From positions 1 through 64,000 of the forward strand of contig CM020618.1 of the NCBI GenBank assembly GCA_009829735.1: a stretch of DNA of 64,000 nt, in the 5' to 3' direction. Positions 52,813 through 63,055 of this stretch are shown here, piece by piece (position 1 is the first letter of the stretch; each line of letters starts with the position of its first letter). The notes under the pieces were generated by a model. That model ran no database searches. It was not told the DNA's origin and worked only from the letters and a program-made list of their open reading frames with translations. A program made the position numbers and the translations under genes. This DNA is from Pyropia yezoensis (Eukaryota; Rhodophyta; Bangiophyceae; Bangiales; Bangiaceae).

Positions 52813-55800
52813 TAGAATTGCCACAGGGCGGGTGGGAGTCCAACCGGTGGCGGCAAGCAGCGGCTGAACCCACCGCACAGGAGCGGTGGCGGTCAGGAGT
52901 ATGAGAGGACACGGCAGGGTGGCCAATACGTCCTTGACAAACACCAAAAGGTGCCGAAACGAGCCCCACAGACCGAGAAGGTGCACCTCATCAATCACCA
53001 CTCGCCCCAACCGACCTTGCGCGTCGAGCCCGCGGATGAGAGCCACAAACTGTGCTCGGTTACGCACAATGACGGCGGCATCGGCCACCACGACCGCCAC
53101 GTCTGGCGCCAAGCGCTGCGCCCATGACCCGGCGCGGACGGGCATGCGGGCGGCAGCGTCGAGGATTGTGGCGCTGACCGCTCGCGTGGTTGTCAAGACA
53201 ATCGTCACGGTGGGACACCACAAGGAAGCCCGTCGGGAAAAGGCAACTGCGGCTGCCGCCCCGCGGCTACCAATCGAGGACGCGGTGGCACCACCAGCAC
53301 CAGCTCCTGCACGACCGCAAAAGTCAGAGCTTCCGCCGTTGAAATGGTCTGCTGCCCCTACCGACCGCCGGTGCTGCTCGTACTGATACAGCTCGTACTG
53401 CTGCTTGGCGGCTTCGTGCTGGTGCTCGGCTTGTACAGCAGCGTTTGCTGCCGCTGCGGCCTCAATGTACGCGACGAGCAGAAAGGTGGCACTCTTGCCG
53501 CCCCCCGTCGGAAGAACCTTCAGCTGCGTCACAGCGTCACGGGCGCACAATGTACGAACTGTCGCTAGGCGCTGCGTGGGGGACTTGAAGCCACCAGGCC
53601 CGTATACCTGCCTGGCTGCAGCATCCACGGCAGCCTCGGCTACCGACAAGGACATACGGAATGCGCGGCAGCCCAACGTAGGGGCCGAAGCCACAGCACA
53701 GGCGGGTGCGACGGCCAGTGTGGCGGCACTCGATACTGCGCCGCCAACGCCACCTGCTGGGACGGCACCACCCCCGTCTGCTGTGCCAGATGCTCCACCA
53801 AGGGATGACGGGAGATGGCCATTGTCAGTGGCGGCGGCGGCGGAGGCGTGTTGGGCTGCGCGGCCCAATGGTGGGGGCGGTGGCCTGAATACCGGCGACA
53901 GTCCAGAATCCTTTGACGGATGAAGCGGGTGTCGCAGACCGTCCTGATAATGGCGTGACTCGACGCCCATAGAGGTGTGCCACCACGAGCTAGCTCGACG
54001 AAACCAGAAAACGCTTGCCGCCGTCAGCTCATTGACCGCCAGGTCCTCCAGGCCAGCATACCGCTGCGTGGCGGTTGTGGATGTGTGGCCCGCCTGAGCG
54101 TCGAGCACTCTCCCAATGTCGGCGACAACGCCATCCGTGCCGCCTCCTGGCCCGTCCGCACCAATGTCGTGGCTCAGGATGTCGTAGCCGGTTGCCATCT
54201 TGGTTATGCCTGCGAGAAACTGTCGCAAGACTCGGACGCCCACATACGAGCCCGACTGCTCCCGAAGACCGTGCAGCAAGCCCGACTCTAGCGCCTTGTT
54301 CAGCACATAGGGGGACAGCTGCACACCACGGGCGTCACGAAAGAGGAGAGCCCGGTCCACCTCCTCCGCGTGACCGCAGGCACTGCTCACGACGCCCCTG
54401 ACGGCGGCGGCGGATGCGCCGCCAAGCCCGCCCAGGCTGTCGCCGTTGTTAGAGACTCGGGTGGCGCGAGACACGTAGGCTTGCAGGGGGTCCAGAAACA
54501 CGACGACCAGCAAAATAAGGGAGGACGTCTTGGCGGCCATCCAGCGAAGTACGGGGCGGCCCCTGCCTTCAGCACAGGCCTGACCCTTGCTGTACGTCAG
54601 CACCGTGAATACGCTCCCAGCGTGGACAAAAAGGCTTCTACGGGCACGCGCGGTAGAGGCGACCACCTTGAGCGCCGCGTCCTCGGTTTGACGGCCCGGC
54701 GAGCCGCCGGCGACGTGCATGGCAGCCCACAATAGGGCGCGCAGCCGCTCAGCCTTTGCTTCCCAGCGCGCAATGGCGCCGCGCGCCACCTCTGCGGGCG
54801 GCGGCGCGGTGGCGCCGGAGCTGGCTGCAGGACCCTGCACGGGCCGCACCGGGCAGGCAGCCGACTCGAGAGCGCCAGATGCCACAAAGTGCGACAGCCA
54901 CCGCCGTACAAGCTGCCGGTTTTGGGGCAGCTGAAGAAAGCCTACGCCCGGCGCGTGCGCCGATGGGCGGTCCACCAGGCGGATGGCGTCCGCCCAAAAG
55001 CCACTCCCCGCAGGGTCGTACCCGCCAGTGAGCTCCCGGAAGAGGGAAAAGATATCGGCGTGAAGGCTCTCTAGGCGGCGGCCGAGCTCCCGGGTGCTCA
55101 TGTGCAGCTGCGCTCCCAACAGGGTGCCGCAAACGGGGCGCCCTTGAGCCGGTGACCCCACCGTGACAGGCGGCGCATGCGACGGGTCGTCACACGGGAG
55201 AAAGACGGGCGCCATTGTTTCGCTCCGCCCAATGGCCTCGGCCATGCCCGACAGGTGGACAACGTAGGCGGCCGCCGTGACCCGGGAGGGGTCAGACTTG
55301 CGCGCAATCGCGGCAAACAATTCGTCAGACGACGCCTCGCTATGTGCCATGTAGTAGAGGGTGTTGGTGATCTTGATGGAGAAGAGCAACGCAGCAGTCA
55401 GGCGCTGCGCGTTGCCGGCGTCGGCGTACCGGGCGGGGTCGGTGCGGCCAAGACCGAGGGAGCCGTACACCACCGCGAGAAAAGGCATCACCAGCTCGAC
55501 GTCCGACTGGCCTTTGCAGGCTGGGTCGCCCCGCCGGGCACGGGGGTCGTACTCCTCGTGAAAGAGGGCGAGCAAAAGGGCCTGAAAGAGAGGCTCCGTG
55601 TCCGCGGCGGGGGAGGCCAAAGGGGAACCCAGCAAAGGCCCTTGGGCACCTTGACCTCTGTTACCGCCGCCAGCGGAGGCCACCTCTTGAGCGTCGAGCG
55701 CCACGGTGAGAGCGTCAGCGGCCGAGATAGATGAGGCCGATAATGTGGGGACACGCCGGTCGTCTGCGACAATGTCCGCGGCGCAGCGGTGGCCGAGGCG

Positions 55801-57408
55801 CACAATGTCCATGACGACCAAGAGCAGGATGGATGTGTCCCGCACGTACCGCTGAACAGTGCCGGGCCGGAGGTTGACGTGGAAGGCTCGGCCGCTGTCG
55901 TCGCCGGCCGACGACAGACGCATTTTACGCGACAGCACAGAGGCGCTGCGGCTACGAAGAAACGCAATGGCAGCGTCCGTCACCCGCTGGATGCCGGCGC
56001 GGAGCGCGACGTACACGGGACGGTCGCAATGTTGACGACCCTCTGGGCCTTCCACATCGAGCAGCGAAAAGTGGTCCGCCACGGCAGCGGCGGTCCAGCC
56101 AAGGTCCTTGAGAGAGACGTCGTACCGCTCCATGTGCAGAAGGCCCCCCGCCTCGGTGTCATTGGTTGCCTCGGATGAGGGCAGCCGTTCCAGGGGCGAG
56201 CCGAGAGTCGAAGACGCGCCAAGAAATGCATCCAAACACACACGCTGGTTGACTTGAGGGGGCGGCACCTGCGGTGTGTCGTCGACTCCAGAGGCGGCAG
56301 CGGCAGCGGCGGCGGCGTCGGCGGCGGCGTGGGGAGCAGGGGGCACGGGAGCGCCAAGGGCGGTGGGGAGCAGAGCACCTGCCGCGACTCGGACGTGCAC
56401 CGCACCTGAGGCCGCTTGGGATGGCACCCCGCAAGAGACAGGGAAGAAGCACGTTTTGTTGCCCCGCTTGAGCGTCTGACCAGACACAATGTAAAAGCGC
56501 TTGTTGCCGCACGCGTCGGTAGGGTCACTCGCGGATGCAGGCGACGCAGAGGACGGCCGCGGAGTTCCCGACGCACTGCGGGTAACCGTCTTGTGCACGC
56601 CCTGTGCGCTCGGCGCCATCGAGCGGCAGGTGTAGCACGCGTGGAGCCCCGTACAAATGGAAAGGGCAGGAACCGCTGGTAGGTGAGCGGCGGCGGGGCC
56701 AGCGGGCCAGGCACGGAGGGAGTAGCGCTCTCTGAGCCCAACTTGGCCGCCAGTCGGCTCGACAGCCAGGGCTGCACGCGCGGCGGCAATGCCCACCGTC
56801 TGAACACTGGCCAGGCGGGCGGCCACGCCGCTGTCCTCAGAACCAGTCGCCTGGGCGTCGGCGCAGCCCATCTTTTCCACAGCTGCCTTGTGCGGCCCAC
56901 CGCGGACATGGTGACCAAGCAGGGCGCCGTCCAAAAACGTAGTGTCACACGGGATGCACACCACACTGTGGGCATCAGACCAAATGTAAAAAAAAATTTC
57001 CGTGTCCGCGAGGTTGTAGGGGGCGTCGTACGCAGTGGACGTAGGAACACGCGTCGAGCCATCCTCCTCAGCATCAACGGGAGCACGAATAGGGGCGGCC
57101 GCCGTGGCAGGGCCACCACCGTCGGCGGTCAGCGCGGAGACAGGGACAGGGTCAGTGGCGACCACATCGGCTGCAGCTGAGGCAGGGGCACGGACAGTGG
57201 CCAGAGCGCCGACAGAGGTGGCACCCAGAGGACGCGCAAGAGAAAGGGCGACAGCCTGGGCTGAGACAGGCACAGCGCGCGGTGAGACAGGCGGAGGAGC
57301 GGAACGAAGTACAGCAACAGAAGAGGGGGCCGCCGCAGGGGCAGCCAGAGAAGCGACAGGCGAGCTGCCTTCCTCAGGGTCGGTGGAGTTCGGGACGGCT
57401 GTAGACAT
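52768..57408 (-). CDS. Telomere-linked-helicase-like protein, copy 2: zinc fingers, tyrosine-recombinase-like region, truncated RecQ helicase
   Basis: Open for 1,546 codons. Residues 1-125 are Ala/Pro/Ser-rich. Two Cys/His clusters follow: C151-x2-C154 with H166/H167 and H173, and C258-x2-C261 with H272. The middle resembles a tyrosine recombinase: R1062 (VRVLRQF), H1108 (GHTSTTATQRYAG) and Y1117, with H-to-Y spacing of nine as in that family. The C-terminus is an SF2 RecQ-type domain: Walker A LPTGGGKS (K1305), DEVH at 1473-1476 and motif III TAT at 1506-1508. It stops ~39 residues later, so the second helicase lobe (motifs IV-VI) is missing. Fungal telomere-linked helicases share this order. 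Only the last ~14 residues come from non-homologous sequence across the unit junction. A truncated helicase lobe could bind but probably not unwind DNA. Confidence 0.85.
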   Translation of the reverse strand: MSTAVPNSTDPEEGSSPVASLAAPAAAPSSVAVLRSAPPPVSPRAVPVSAQAVALSLARPLGATSVGALATVRAPASAAADVVATDPVPVSALTADGGGPATAAAPIRAPVDAEEDGSTRVPTSTAYDAPYNLADTEIFFYIWSDAHSVVCIPCDTTFLDGALLGHHVRGGPHKAAVEKMGCADAQATGSEDSGVAARLASVQTVGIAAARAALAVEPTGGQVGLRERYSLRAWPAGPAAAHLPAVPALSICTGLHACYTCRSMAPSAQGVHKTVTRSASGTPRPSSASPASASDPTDACGNKRFYIVSGQTLKRGNKTCFFPVSCGVPSQAASGAVHVRVAAGALLPTALGAPVPPAPHAAADAAAAAAAASGVDDTPQVPPPQVNQRVCLDAFLGASSTLGSPLERLPSSEATNDTEAGGLLHMERYDVSLKDLGWTAAAVADHFSLLDVEGPEGRQHCDRPVYVALRAGIQRVTDAAIAFLRSRSASVLSRKMRLSSAGDDSGRAFHVNLRPGTVQRYVRDTSILLLVVMDIVRLGHRCAADIVADDRRVPTLSASSISAADALTVALDAQEVASAGGGNRGQGAQGPLLGSPLASPAADTEPLFQALLLALFHEEYDPRARRGDPACKGQSDVELVMPFLAVVYGSLGLGRTDPARYADAGNAQRLTAALLFSIKITNTLYYMAHSEASSDELFAAIARKSDPSRVTAAAYVVHLSGMAEAIGRSETMAPVFLPCDDPSHAPPVTVGSPAQGRPVCGTLLGAQLHMSTRELGRRLESLHADIFSLFRELTGGYDPAGSGFWADAIRLVDRPSAHAPGVGFLQLPQNRQLVRRWLSHFVASGALESAACPVRPVQGPAASSGATAPPPAEVARGAIARWEAKAERLRALLWAAMHVAGGSPGRQTEDAALKVVASTARARRSLFVHAGSVFTVLTYSKGQACAEGRGRPVLRWMAAKTSSLILLVVVFLDPLQAYVSRATRVSNNGDSLGGLGGASAAAVRGVVSSACGHAEEVDRALLFRDARGVQLSPYVLNKALESGLLHGLREQSGSYVGVRVLRQFLAGITKMATGYDILSHDIGADGPGGGTDGVVADIGRVLDAQAGHTSTTATQRYAGLEDLAVNELTAASVFWFRRASSWWHTSMGVESRHYQDGLRHPLHPSKDSGLSPVFRPPPPPLGRAAQHASAAAATDNGHLPSSLGGASGTADGGGAVPAGGVGGAVSSAATLAVAPACAVASAPTLGCRAFRMSLSVAEAAVDAAARQVYGPGGFKSPTQRLATVRTLCARDAVTQLKVLPTGGGKSATFLLVAYIEAAAAANAAVQAEHQHEAAKQQYELYQYEQHRRSVGAADHFNGGSSDFCGRAGAGAGGATASSIGSRGAAAAVAFSRRASLWCPTVTIVLTTTRAVSATILDAAARMPVRAGSWAQRLAPDVAVVVADAAVIVRNRAQFVALIRGLDAQGRLGRVVIDEVHLLGLWGSFRHLLVFVKDVLATLPCPLILLTATAPVRWVQPLLAATGWTPTRPVAILICIFYKKSMGGRPF

Positions 57409-59670
57409 GGTGGGTTGGTTGTGATGAAAGCTCCAGGGCGGGGGGACCGATGCCGGTTAAAGGGGTCGTCAAGGCCACTGTCGCGGAGGGTGCTTCACCG
57501 GAGGAGAAAGATACAGAGGGCGATACGCACAGCAGGAGATTAGGCAAGCGCCGAGAGGAAGACGTGTGAGAGACTGGGCTGTGGTGGAGTGGGTGGTGGG
57601 GTGGGCGGCAGGTTCCGTTTTTCGGCGCGAAACTGGGCCGCCATGTAACGGTCAACGGCGGTGCGCGACTGACCTGTAGGCGGGCACATCGCAGCTTCCG
57701 TTTCGTGGCGCGAAACTGAGCCGTTCTGTCACCGATAACGGCAGCGGTGCTTCGGAGGCGAGTTGATCCCGTTGGTCTTGTCGAGCTCGCCCGTGCACGA
57801 GAGAGCCGTTTTTCTTGGAGGGTCGAATGGGGGCCCCGCGCGGGAGGCGTTCACTCTTTCCGAGGATGAACGCCACCGGGCAGCCAATCAGATGTCTTGA
57901 ATCGCAGCGTTCATCGTTGAAAAGGATGGGCGCGGCGGGCGTCCATCGTTGAAAAGGATGAACAGGGGTCTACTTGTCGTACTGTAAATAAGCCATGCGG
58001 TGCGGGACCAACTGCAGATGGGCGGGCGGGGGAAAAGGAGCTCCGACGGAGGGACGTTACAGTGCGGTAAAGTGTGGGGCCGCGCGGGGGCCGCCCTCAC
58101 GAGGGGGTCTGGCAGTTGTGGGTGGCAAGGGCAGGGTGGAGAGGGGGGGGAGGGGAATGAGGAGGTGAATGTGGGACGGGGTGGAGAATCAGGATGAGGT
58201 GGTCGGACTGGGGATCGGTGGTAGGGGAGTGCCGCGAAAGTGCGAGAGGGGCGACTGAATCATGTACTATCGATGAGTGCGTGAGGCGAGCGGGAGGAAG
58301 GGAGGTCGGGGGGACAAGTTGGGGGTCGGAAAAGGCCAGGGTCTGCTAGAGTTTGGGTAGAGGCGTCTGTAAAGGGGGGGGGAAGATAGTGGTAGAGGAC
58401 TGGAGGGGTGCATGTGGAGGAAGGGAAGTCAGGTTCTCGCGGGAGTGGGGGGGGGAGCGGGGCAGCGGGGGTGCCACACAAGCGGGGCGGTGGGTGAGGC
58501 ACGGGGGACGATTTCGTGGGACAAGGGGGGGCAACGGGGAAAAGAAAGGACGTGTACGAACGCGGCGAGGAAAGGGGACGCTGGAAAGGATCGAATCGAA
58601 GGGGTCCGAGGGAGGCGACCTCAGCAAAGAATGACTATGCGCAAGGGCGGGGGAGGACGGGGAGAAGGGGGGCGAGTGGGCGGGGGTGGGAGGTGACGCG
58701 GTAGAAGGGAAGAAAAAAGAGGGACGGCTGGGAGACGGGGGGGCCGGGGGGTGGGTGGGGGCGGCAGGGGCGTCAAAGGACTTTGGGCGGGGGGGGCTGT
58801 GGAGGGCGGCAGGGGTGTGAAGGGACTTTGTACAAACACGGGGTCGCTGGCCGTGAGCGGGGGAGTCCGCGGGAATGGGGGCAGCTGGGGTGGAGCGGGG
58901 GGAATCGGGTGGACGGGACGAAGACAAAGGGCGGGGGGGTGACTTGGCGGAGGGGGGGGGACAGGGCTTAGGGGGCGGGACCGGGCGGAGGAGGGGGAAC
59001 GGTGTGGAGAGCGGGGGAAGGCGCGGACTGAGGCCCGGGGGGAGACCAAGGGCCGGAGAGGATACAGGGGGAAGGGGGAGGGCAGGGGAGAGAGAGAGGG
59101 CTCTGAGGGGTGGGAGGGGGGCGGGGTGGGGCGGCTGGGGCGTAAAAGGACTATGTGCAAAGACGGGGTCGCTGGGGGTGAGCGGGGGAGTCCGTGGGGA
59201 TAGGGGGAGATGGGGGGCGCTGGGAGTTGGGGGTCGGGGGATTAACGAGGGGCGGGGGTGTGACGGGGAGGGACGGGGGAGTGACGGGGAGGAGGGGGGG
59301 GGGCGGGGCGGGGTCGGGTTGAGACAGGGCGGACGGAGGGGCACGGGGCGTGGAGGGGGGACAGGGCGGAGGAGGGGGACCGGGGCGGAGAGGAGGGGTC
59401 TGGGCGGAGAGGAGGGGACGGGGTCTGGGCGGAGAGGAGGGGACGGGGTGAGGGGGAGGCTTACAGGGGCGTTTATCGTACTGTTTCGGGGGAAAAATCG
59501 AAGGGCGAATCGATGCACACAGCTCGGAATCGATGGACGCCCGGACAGGCCATTCAGAGCACCCCCCCAGGATTGGCTGGAATCGAGGTGTCCATCAAAT
59601 TGAAACACTGGCCGGAATGGGTCAAAACGGCCGCCCGCCCATCGATTTTTTGTAGAATATACATAGGTCG
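57409..59670. other. Spacer between helicase copies 2 and 3, with G-rich tract
   Basis: Second copy of the 50558-52812 spacer, almost identical, including the E2F-like pair, the repeated CATCGTTGAAAAGGATG and the ~1.4-kb G-rich stretch (58030-59460). The minus-strand 493-codon Pro/Ser-rich frame 59827-58346 is a by-product of C-rich composition. Confidence 0.75.
57624..57715. promoter_or_regulatory. Two E2F-like sites upstream of helicase copy 2
   Basis: Same pair as in front of copy 1: GGCGCGAAA at 57624-57632 and 57707-57715, 216 and 299 bp upstream of the ATG at 57408. Confidence 0.45.
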
Positions 59671-61734
59671 TAGAATTGCCACAGGGCGGGTGGGAGTCCA
59701 ACCGGTGGCGGCAAGCAGCGGCTGAACCCACCGCACAGGAGCGGTGGCGGTCAGGAGTATGAGAGGACACGGCAGGGTGGCCAATACGTCCTTGACAAAC
59801 ACCAAAAGGTGCCGAAACGAGCCCCACAGACCGAGAAGGTGCACCTCATCAATCACCACTCGCCCCAACCGACCTTGCGCGTCGAGCCCGCGGATGAGAG
59901 CCACAAACTGTGCTCGGTTACGCACAATGACGGCGGCATCGGCCACCACGACCGCCACGTCTGGCGCCAAGCGCTGCGCCCATGACCCGGCGCGGACGGG
60001 CATGCGGGCGGCAGCGTCGAGGATTGTGGCGCTGACCGCTCGCGTGGTTGTCAAGACAATCGTCACGGTGGGACACCACAAGGAAGCCCGTCGGGAAAAG
60101 GCAACTGCGGCTGCCGCCCCGCGGCTACCAATCGAGGACGCGGTGGCACCACCAGCACCAGCTCCTGCACGACCGCAAAAGTCAGAGCTTCCGCCGTTGA
60201 AATGGTCTGCTGCCCCTACCGACCGCCGGTGCTGCTCGTACTGATACAGCTCGTACTGCTGCTTGGCGGCTTCGTGCTGGTGCTCGGCTTGTACAGCAGC
60301 GTTTGCTGCCGCTGCGGCCTCAATGTACGCGACGAGCAGAAAGGTGGCACTCTTGCCGCCCCCCGTCGGAAGAACCGTCAGCTGCGTCACAGCGTCACGG
60401 GCGCACAATGTACGAACTGTCGCTAGGCGCTGCGTGGGGGACTTGAAGCCACCAGGCCCGTATACCTGCCTGGCTGCAGCATCCACGGCAGCCTCGGCTA
60501 CCGACAAGGACATACGGAATGCGCGGCAGCCCAACGTAGGGGCCGAAGCCACAGCACAGGCGGGTGCGACGGCCAGTGTGGCGGCACTCGATACTGCGCC
60601 GCCAACGCCACCTGCTGGGACGGCACCACCCCCGTCTGCTGTGCCAGATGCTCCACCAAGGGATGACGGGAGATGGCCATTGTCAGTGGCGGCGGCGGCG
60701 GAGGCGTGTTGGGCTGCGCGGCCCAATGGTGGGGGCGGTGGCCTGAATACCGGCGACAGTCCAGAATCCTTTGACGGATGAAGCGGGTGTCGCAGACCGT
60801 CCTGATAATGGCGTGACTCGACGCCCATAGAGGTGTGGCCACCACGAGCTAGCTCGACGAAACCAGAAAACGCTTGCCGCCGTCAGCTCATTGACCGCCA
60901 GGTCCTCCAGGCCAGCATACCGCTGCGTGGCGGTTGTGGATGTGTGGCCCGCCTGAGCGTCGAGCACTCTCCCAATGTCGGCGACAACGCCATCCGTGCC
61001 GCCTCCTGGCCCGTCCGCACCAATGTCGTGGCTCAGGATGTCGTAGCCGGTTGCCATCTTGGTTATGCCTGCGAGAAACTGTCGCAAGACTCGGACGCCC
61101 ACATACGAGCCCGACTGCTCCCGAAGACCGTGCAGCAAGCCCGACTCTAGCGCCTTGTTCAGCACATAGGGGGACAGCTGCACACCACGGGCGTCACGAA
61201 AGAGGAGAGCCCGGTCCACCTCCTCCGCGTGACCGCAGGCACTGCTCACGACGACGCCCTGACGGCGGCGGCGGATGCGCCGCCAAGCCCGCCCAGGCTG
61301 TCGCCGTTGTTAGAGACTCGGGTGGCGCGAGACACGTAGGCTTGCAGGGGGTCCAGAAACACGACGACCAGCAAAATAAGGGAGGACGTCTTGGCGGCCA
61401 TCCAGCGAAGTACGGGCGGCCCCTGCCTTCAGCACAGGCCTGACCCTTGCTGTACGTCAGCACCGTGAATACGCTCCCAGCGTGGACAAAAAGGCTTCTA
61501 CGGGCACGCGCGGTAGAGGCGACCACCTTGAGCGCCGCGTCCTCGGTTTGACGGCCCGGCGAGCCGCCGGCGACGTGCATGGCAGCCCACAATAGGGCGC
61601 GCAGCCGCTCAGCCTTTGCTTCCCAGCGCGCAATGGCGCCGCGCGCCACCTCTGCGGGCGGCGGCGCGGTGGCGCCGGAGCTGGCTGCAGGACCCTGCAC
61701 GGGCCGCACCGGGCAGGCAGCCGACTCGAGAGCG
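59671..61734 (-). pseudogene. Telomere-linked-helicase-like gene, copy 3 (C-terminal part, frameshifted)
   Basis: Matches copy 2 from residue ~885 to the helicase breakpoint. Relative to copy 2 there is an extra base near 60837 (GTGTGGCCACC against GTGTGCCACC), two extra near 61250 and one missing near 61416, so the frame is broken three times. The RecQ half (60828-59671) is intact to motif III, with Thr for Lys three residues before the P-loop (LTVLPTGGGKS). After the breakpoint the frame continues into spacer sequence to 59554. The 5' part is lost in the gap. Confidence 0.82.
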
Positions 61735-62234
61735 NNNNNNNNNNNNNNNNNNNNNNNNNNNNNNNNNNNNNNNNNNNNNNNNNNNNNNNNNNNNNNNNNN
61801 NNNNNNNNNNNNNNNNNNNNNNNNNNNNNNNNNNNNNNNNNNNNNNNNNNNNNNNNNNNNNNNNNNNNNNNNNNNNNNNNNNNNNNNNNNNNNNNNNNNN
61901 NNNNNNNNNNNNNNNNNNNNNNNNNNNNNNNNNNNNNNNNNNNNNNNNNNNNNNNNNNNNNNNNNNNNNNNNNNNNNNNNNNNNNNNNNNNNNNNNNNNN
62001 NNNNNNNNNNNNNNNNNNNNNNNNNNNNNNNNNNNNNNNNNNNNNNNNNNNNNNNNNNNNNNNNNNNNNNNNNNNNNNNNNNNNNNNNNNNNNNNNNNNN
62101 NNNNNNNNNNNNNNNNNNNNNNNNNNNNNNNNNNNNNNNNNNNNNNNNNNNNNNNNNNNNNNNNNNNNNNNNNNNNNNNNNNNNNNNNNNNNNNNNNNNN
62201 NNNNNNNNNNNNNNNNNNNNNNNNNNNNNNNNNN
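61735..62234. other. Assembly gap (500 N)
   Basis: Exactly 500 N between helicase copy 3 and element D. Confidence 0.99.
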
Positions 62235-63055
62235 CCTGACTTTAGGGATGAGGTTTTCAAGCCTAGCAGCGAACTCCGCCTTACTCTCAGTAGGAGTGGG
62301 CGTACTGCCACCATCCTCCCTAGTTGGGAGCGGCCGCCGCACGGCAATAGACCGCACGCGACGGGGGGTCACAAAAGCGAGGGGTACTTCCCCGGTAGAT
62401 GAGTGAACCTGCGAATTGTAGGCAGTGGTCAGAATAGAAATGTATTGGTCCCACGTCTTCACGTGCTCACTCACATAATGGCGCAGCTGCCTAACAATAG
62501 TTTTGTTGAAGCGCTCCACCTGCCCATTAGTTTGTGGTGGTAGGGGGTGGCATAGTTTGCCTTAACCCCCAACATATCCAGCACTCCTTGAAACAGTACA
62601 GACGCAAATTGCGGTCCATTGTCCGATAGTGTACTATCCGGAATGCCATACGCGGCAACCCAGTGATCTAGGAAGGCTGACACGACCGACATGGCCGTGA
62701 TCTCTGCCAGTGGGATCGCTCGCGTAAGTTTCGTGAAGCGGTCACAGATGACCAGGAGGTACTGGTTGCCCTCCTCGGTCACTGGCAGTGGCCCAAGGAT
62801 GTCCATCGCCAACGCGGCGAAGGGCTCCTTGGCCGGGAACAATAGCATAGCCGTAGTAGGCCGCCGTTCCATCAGACGGTTCTGTGCACAACTTGTGCAG
62901 GCAGCCACCCAACTGTAGATGTCCACCACCATGGACGGCCAGTAGTACCTGGTCCTCAGGGTCTGGTACAGTTTTACTAGACCCCAGGTGTCCACCCGTG
63001 GGAGCGTTATGCTCCCTCTCAAGGATACTGTCCTTGAGGGATGCGGGGACGACAA
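62235..63055 (-). pseudogene. Element D integrase core, frameshifted
   Basis: Frame 63055-62471 has the second half of the zinc domain (CTSCAQN), the first catalytic Asp at 62801-62803 (AMDILGPLP) and the second at 62621-62623 (LSDNGPQF). A shift at ~62540 leads to the frame holding the Glu at 62514-62516 (VERFNK) and the downstream helices (ILTTAYNSQVHSSTGEVP). D, D and E are thus all encoded, at D,D-35-E spacing, but in two phases. The C-terminus is in the gap. Confidence 0.9.

Larger units (their letters stand above)
48144..61734. repeat. Head-to-tail array of a 6.85-kb helicase-bearing unit
   Basis: Sequence 48144-54870 recurs at ~54992-61734 with very high identity, offset ~6,850 bp. 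Unit boundaries inferred from the helicase breakpoints are 52812/52813 and about 59664/59671, giving one full unit (52813-59664, 6,852 bp) flanked by two partial ones. Each unit holds one minus-strand gene and a 2.2-kb spacer. Units differ by single-base indels and a few substitutions. Both ends enter gaps, so more copies may exist. Confidence 0.96.

Noticed and set aside
58346-59827. 493-codon Pro/Ser-rich minus-strand frame in the helicase spacer
   Set aside because: It arises from the C-rich strand of the spacer and runs from the helicase breakpoint into it. The first spacer copy breaks it with small indels.
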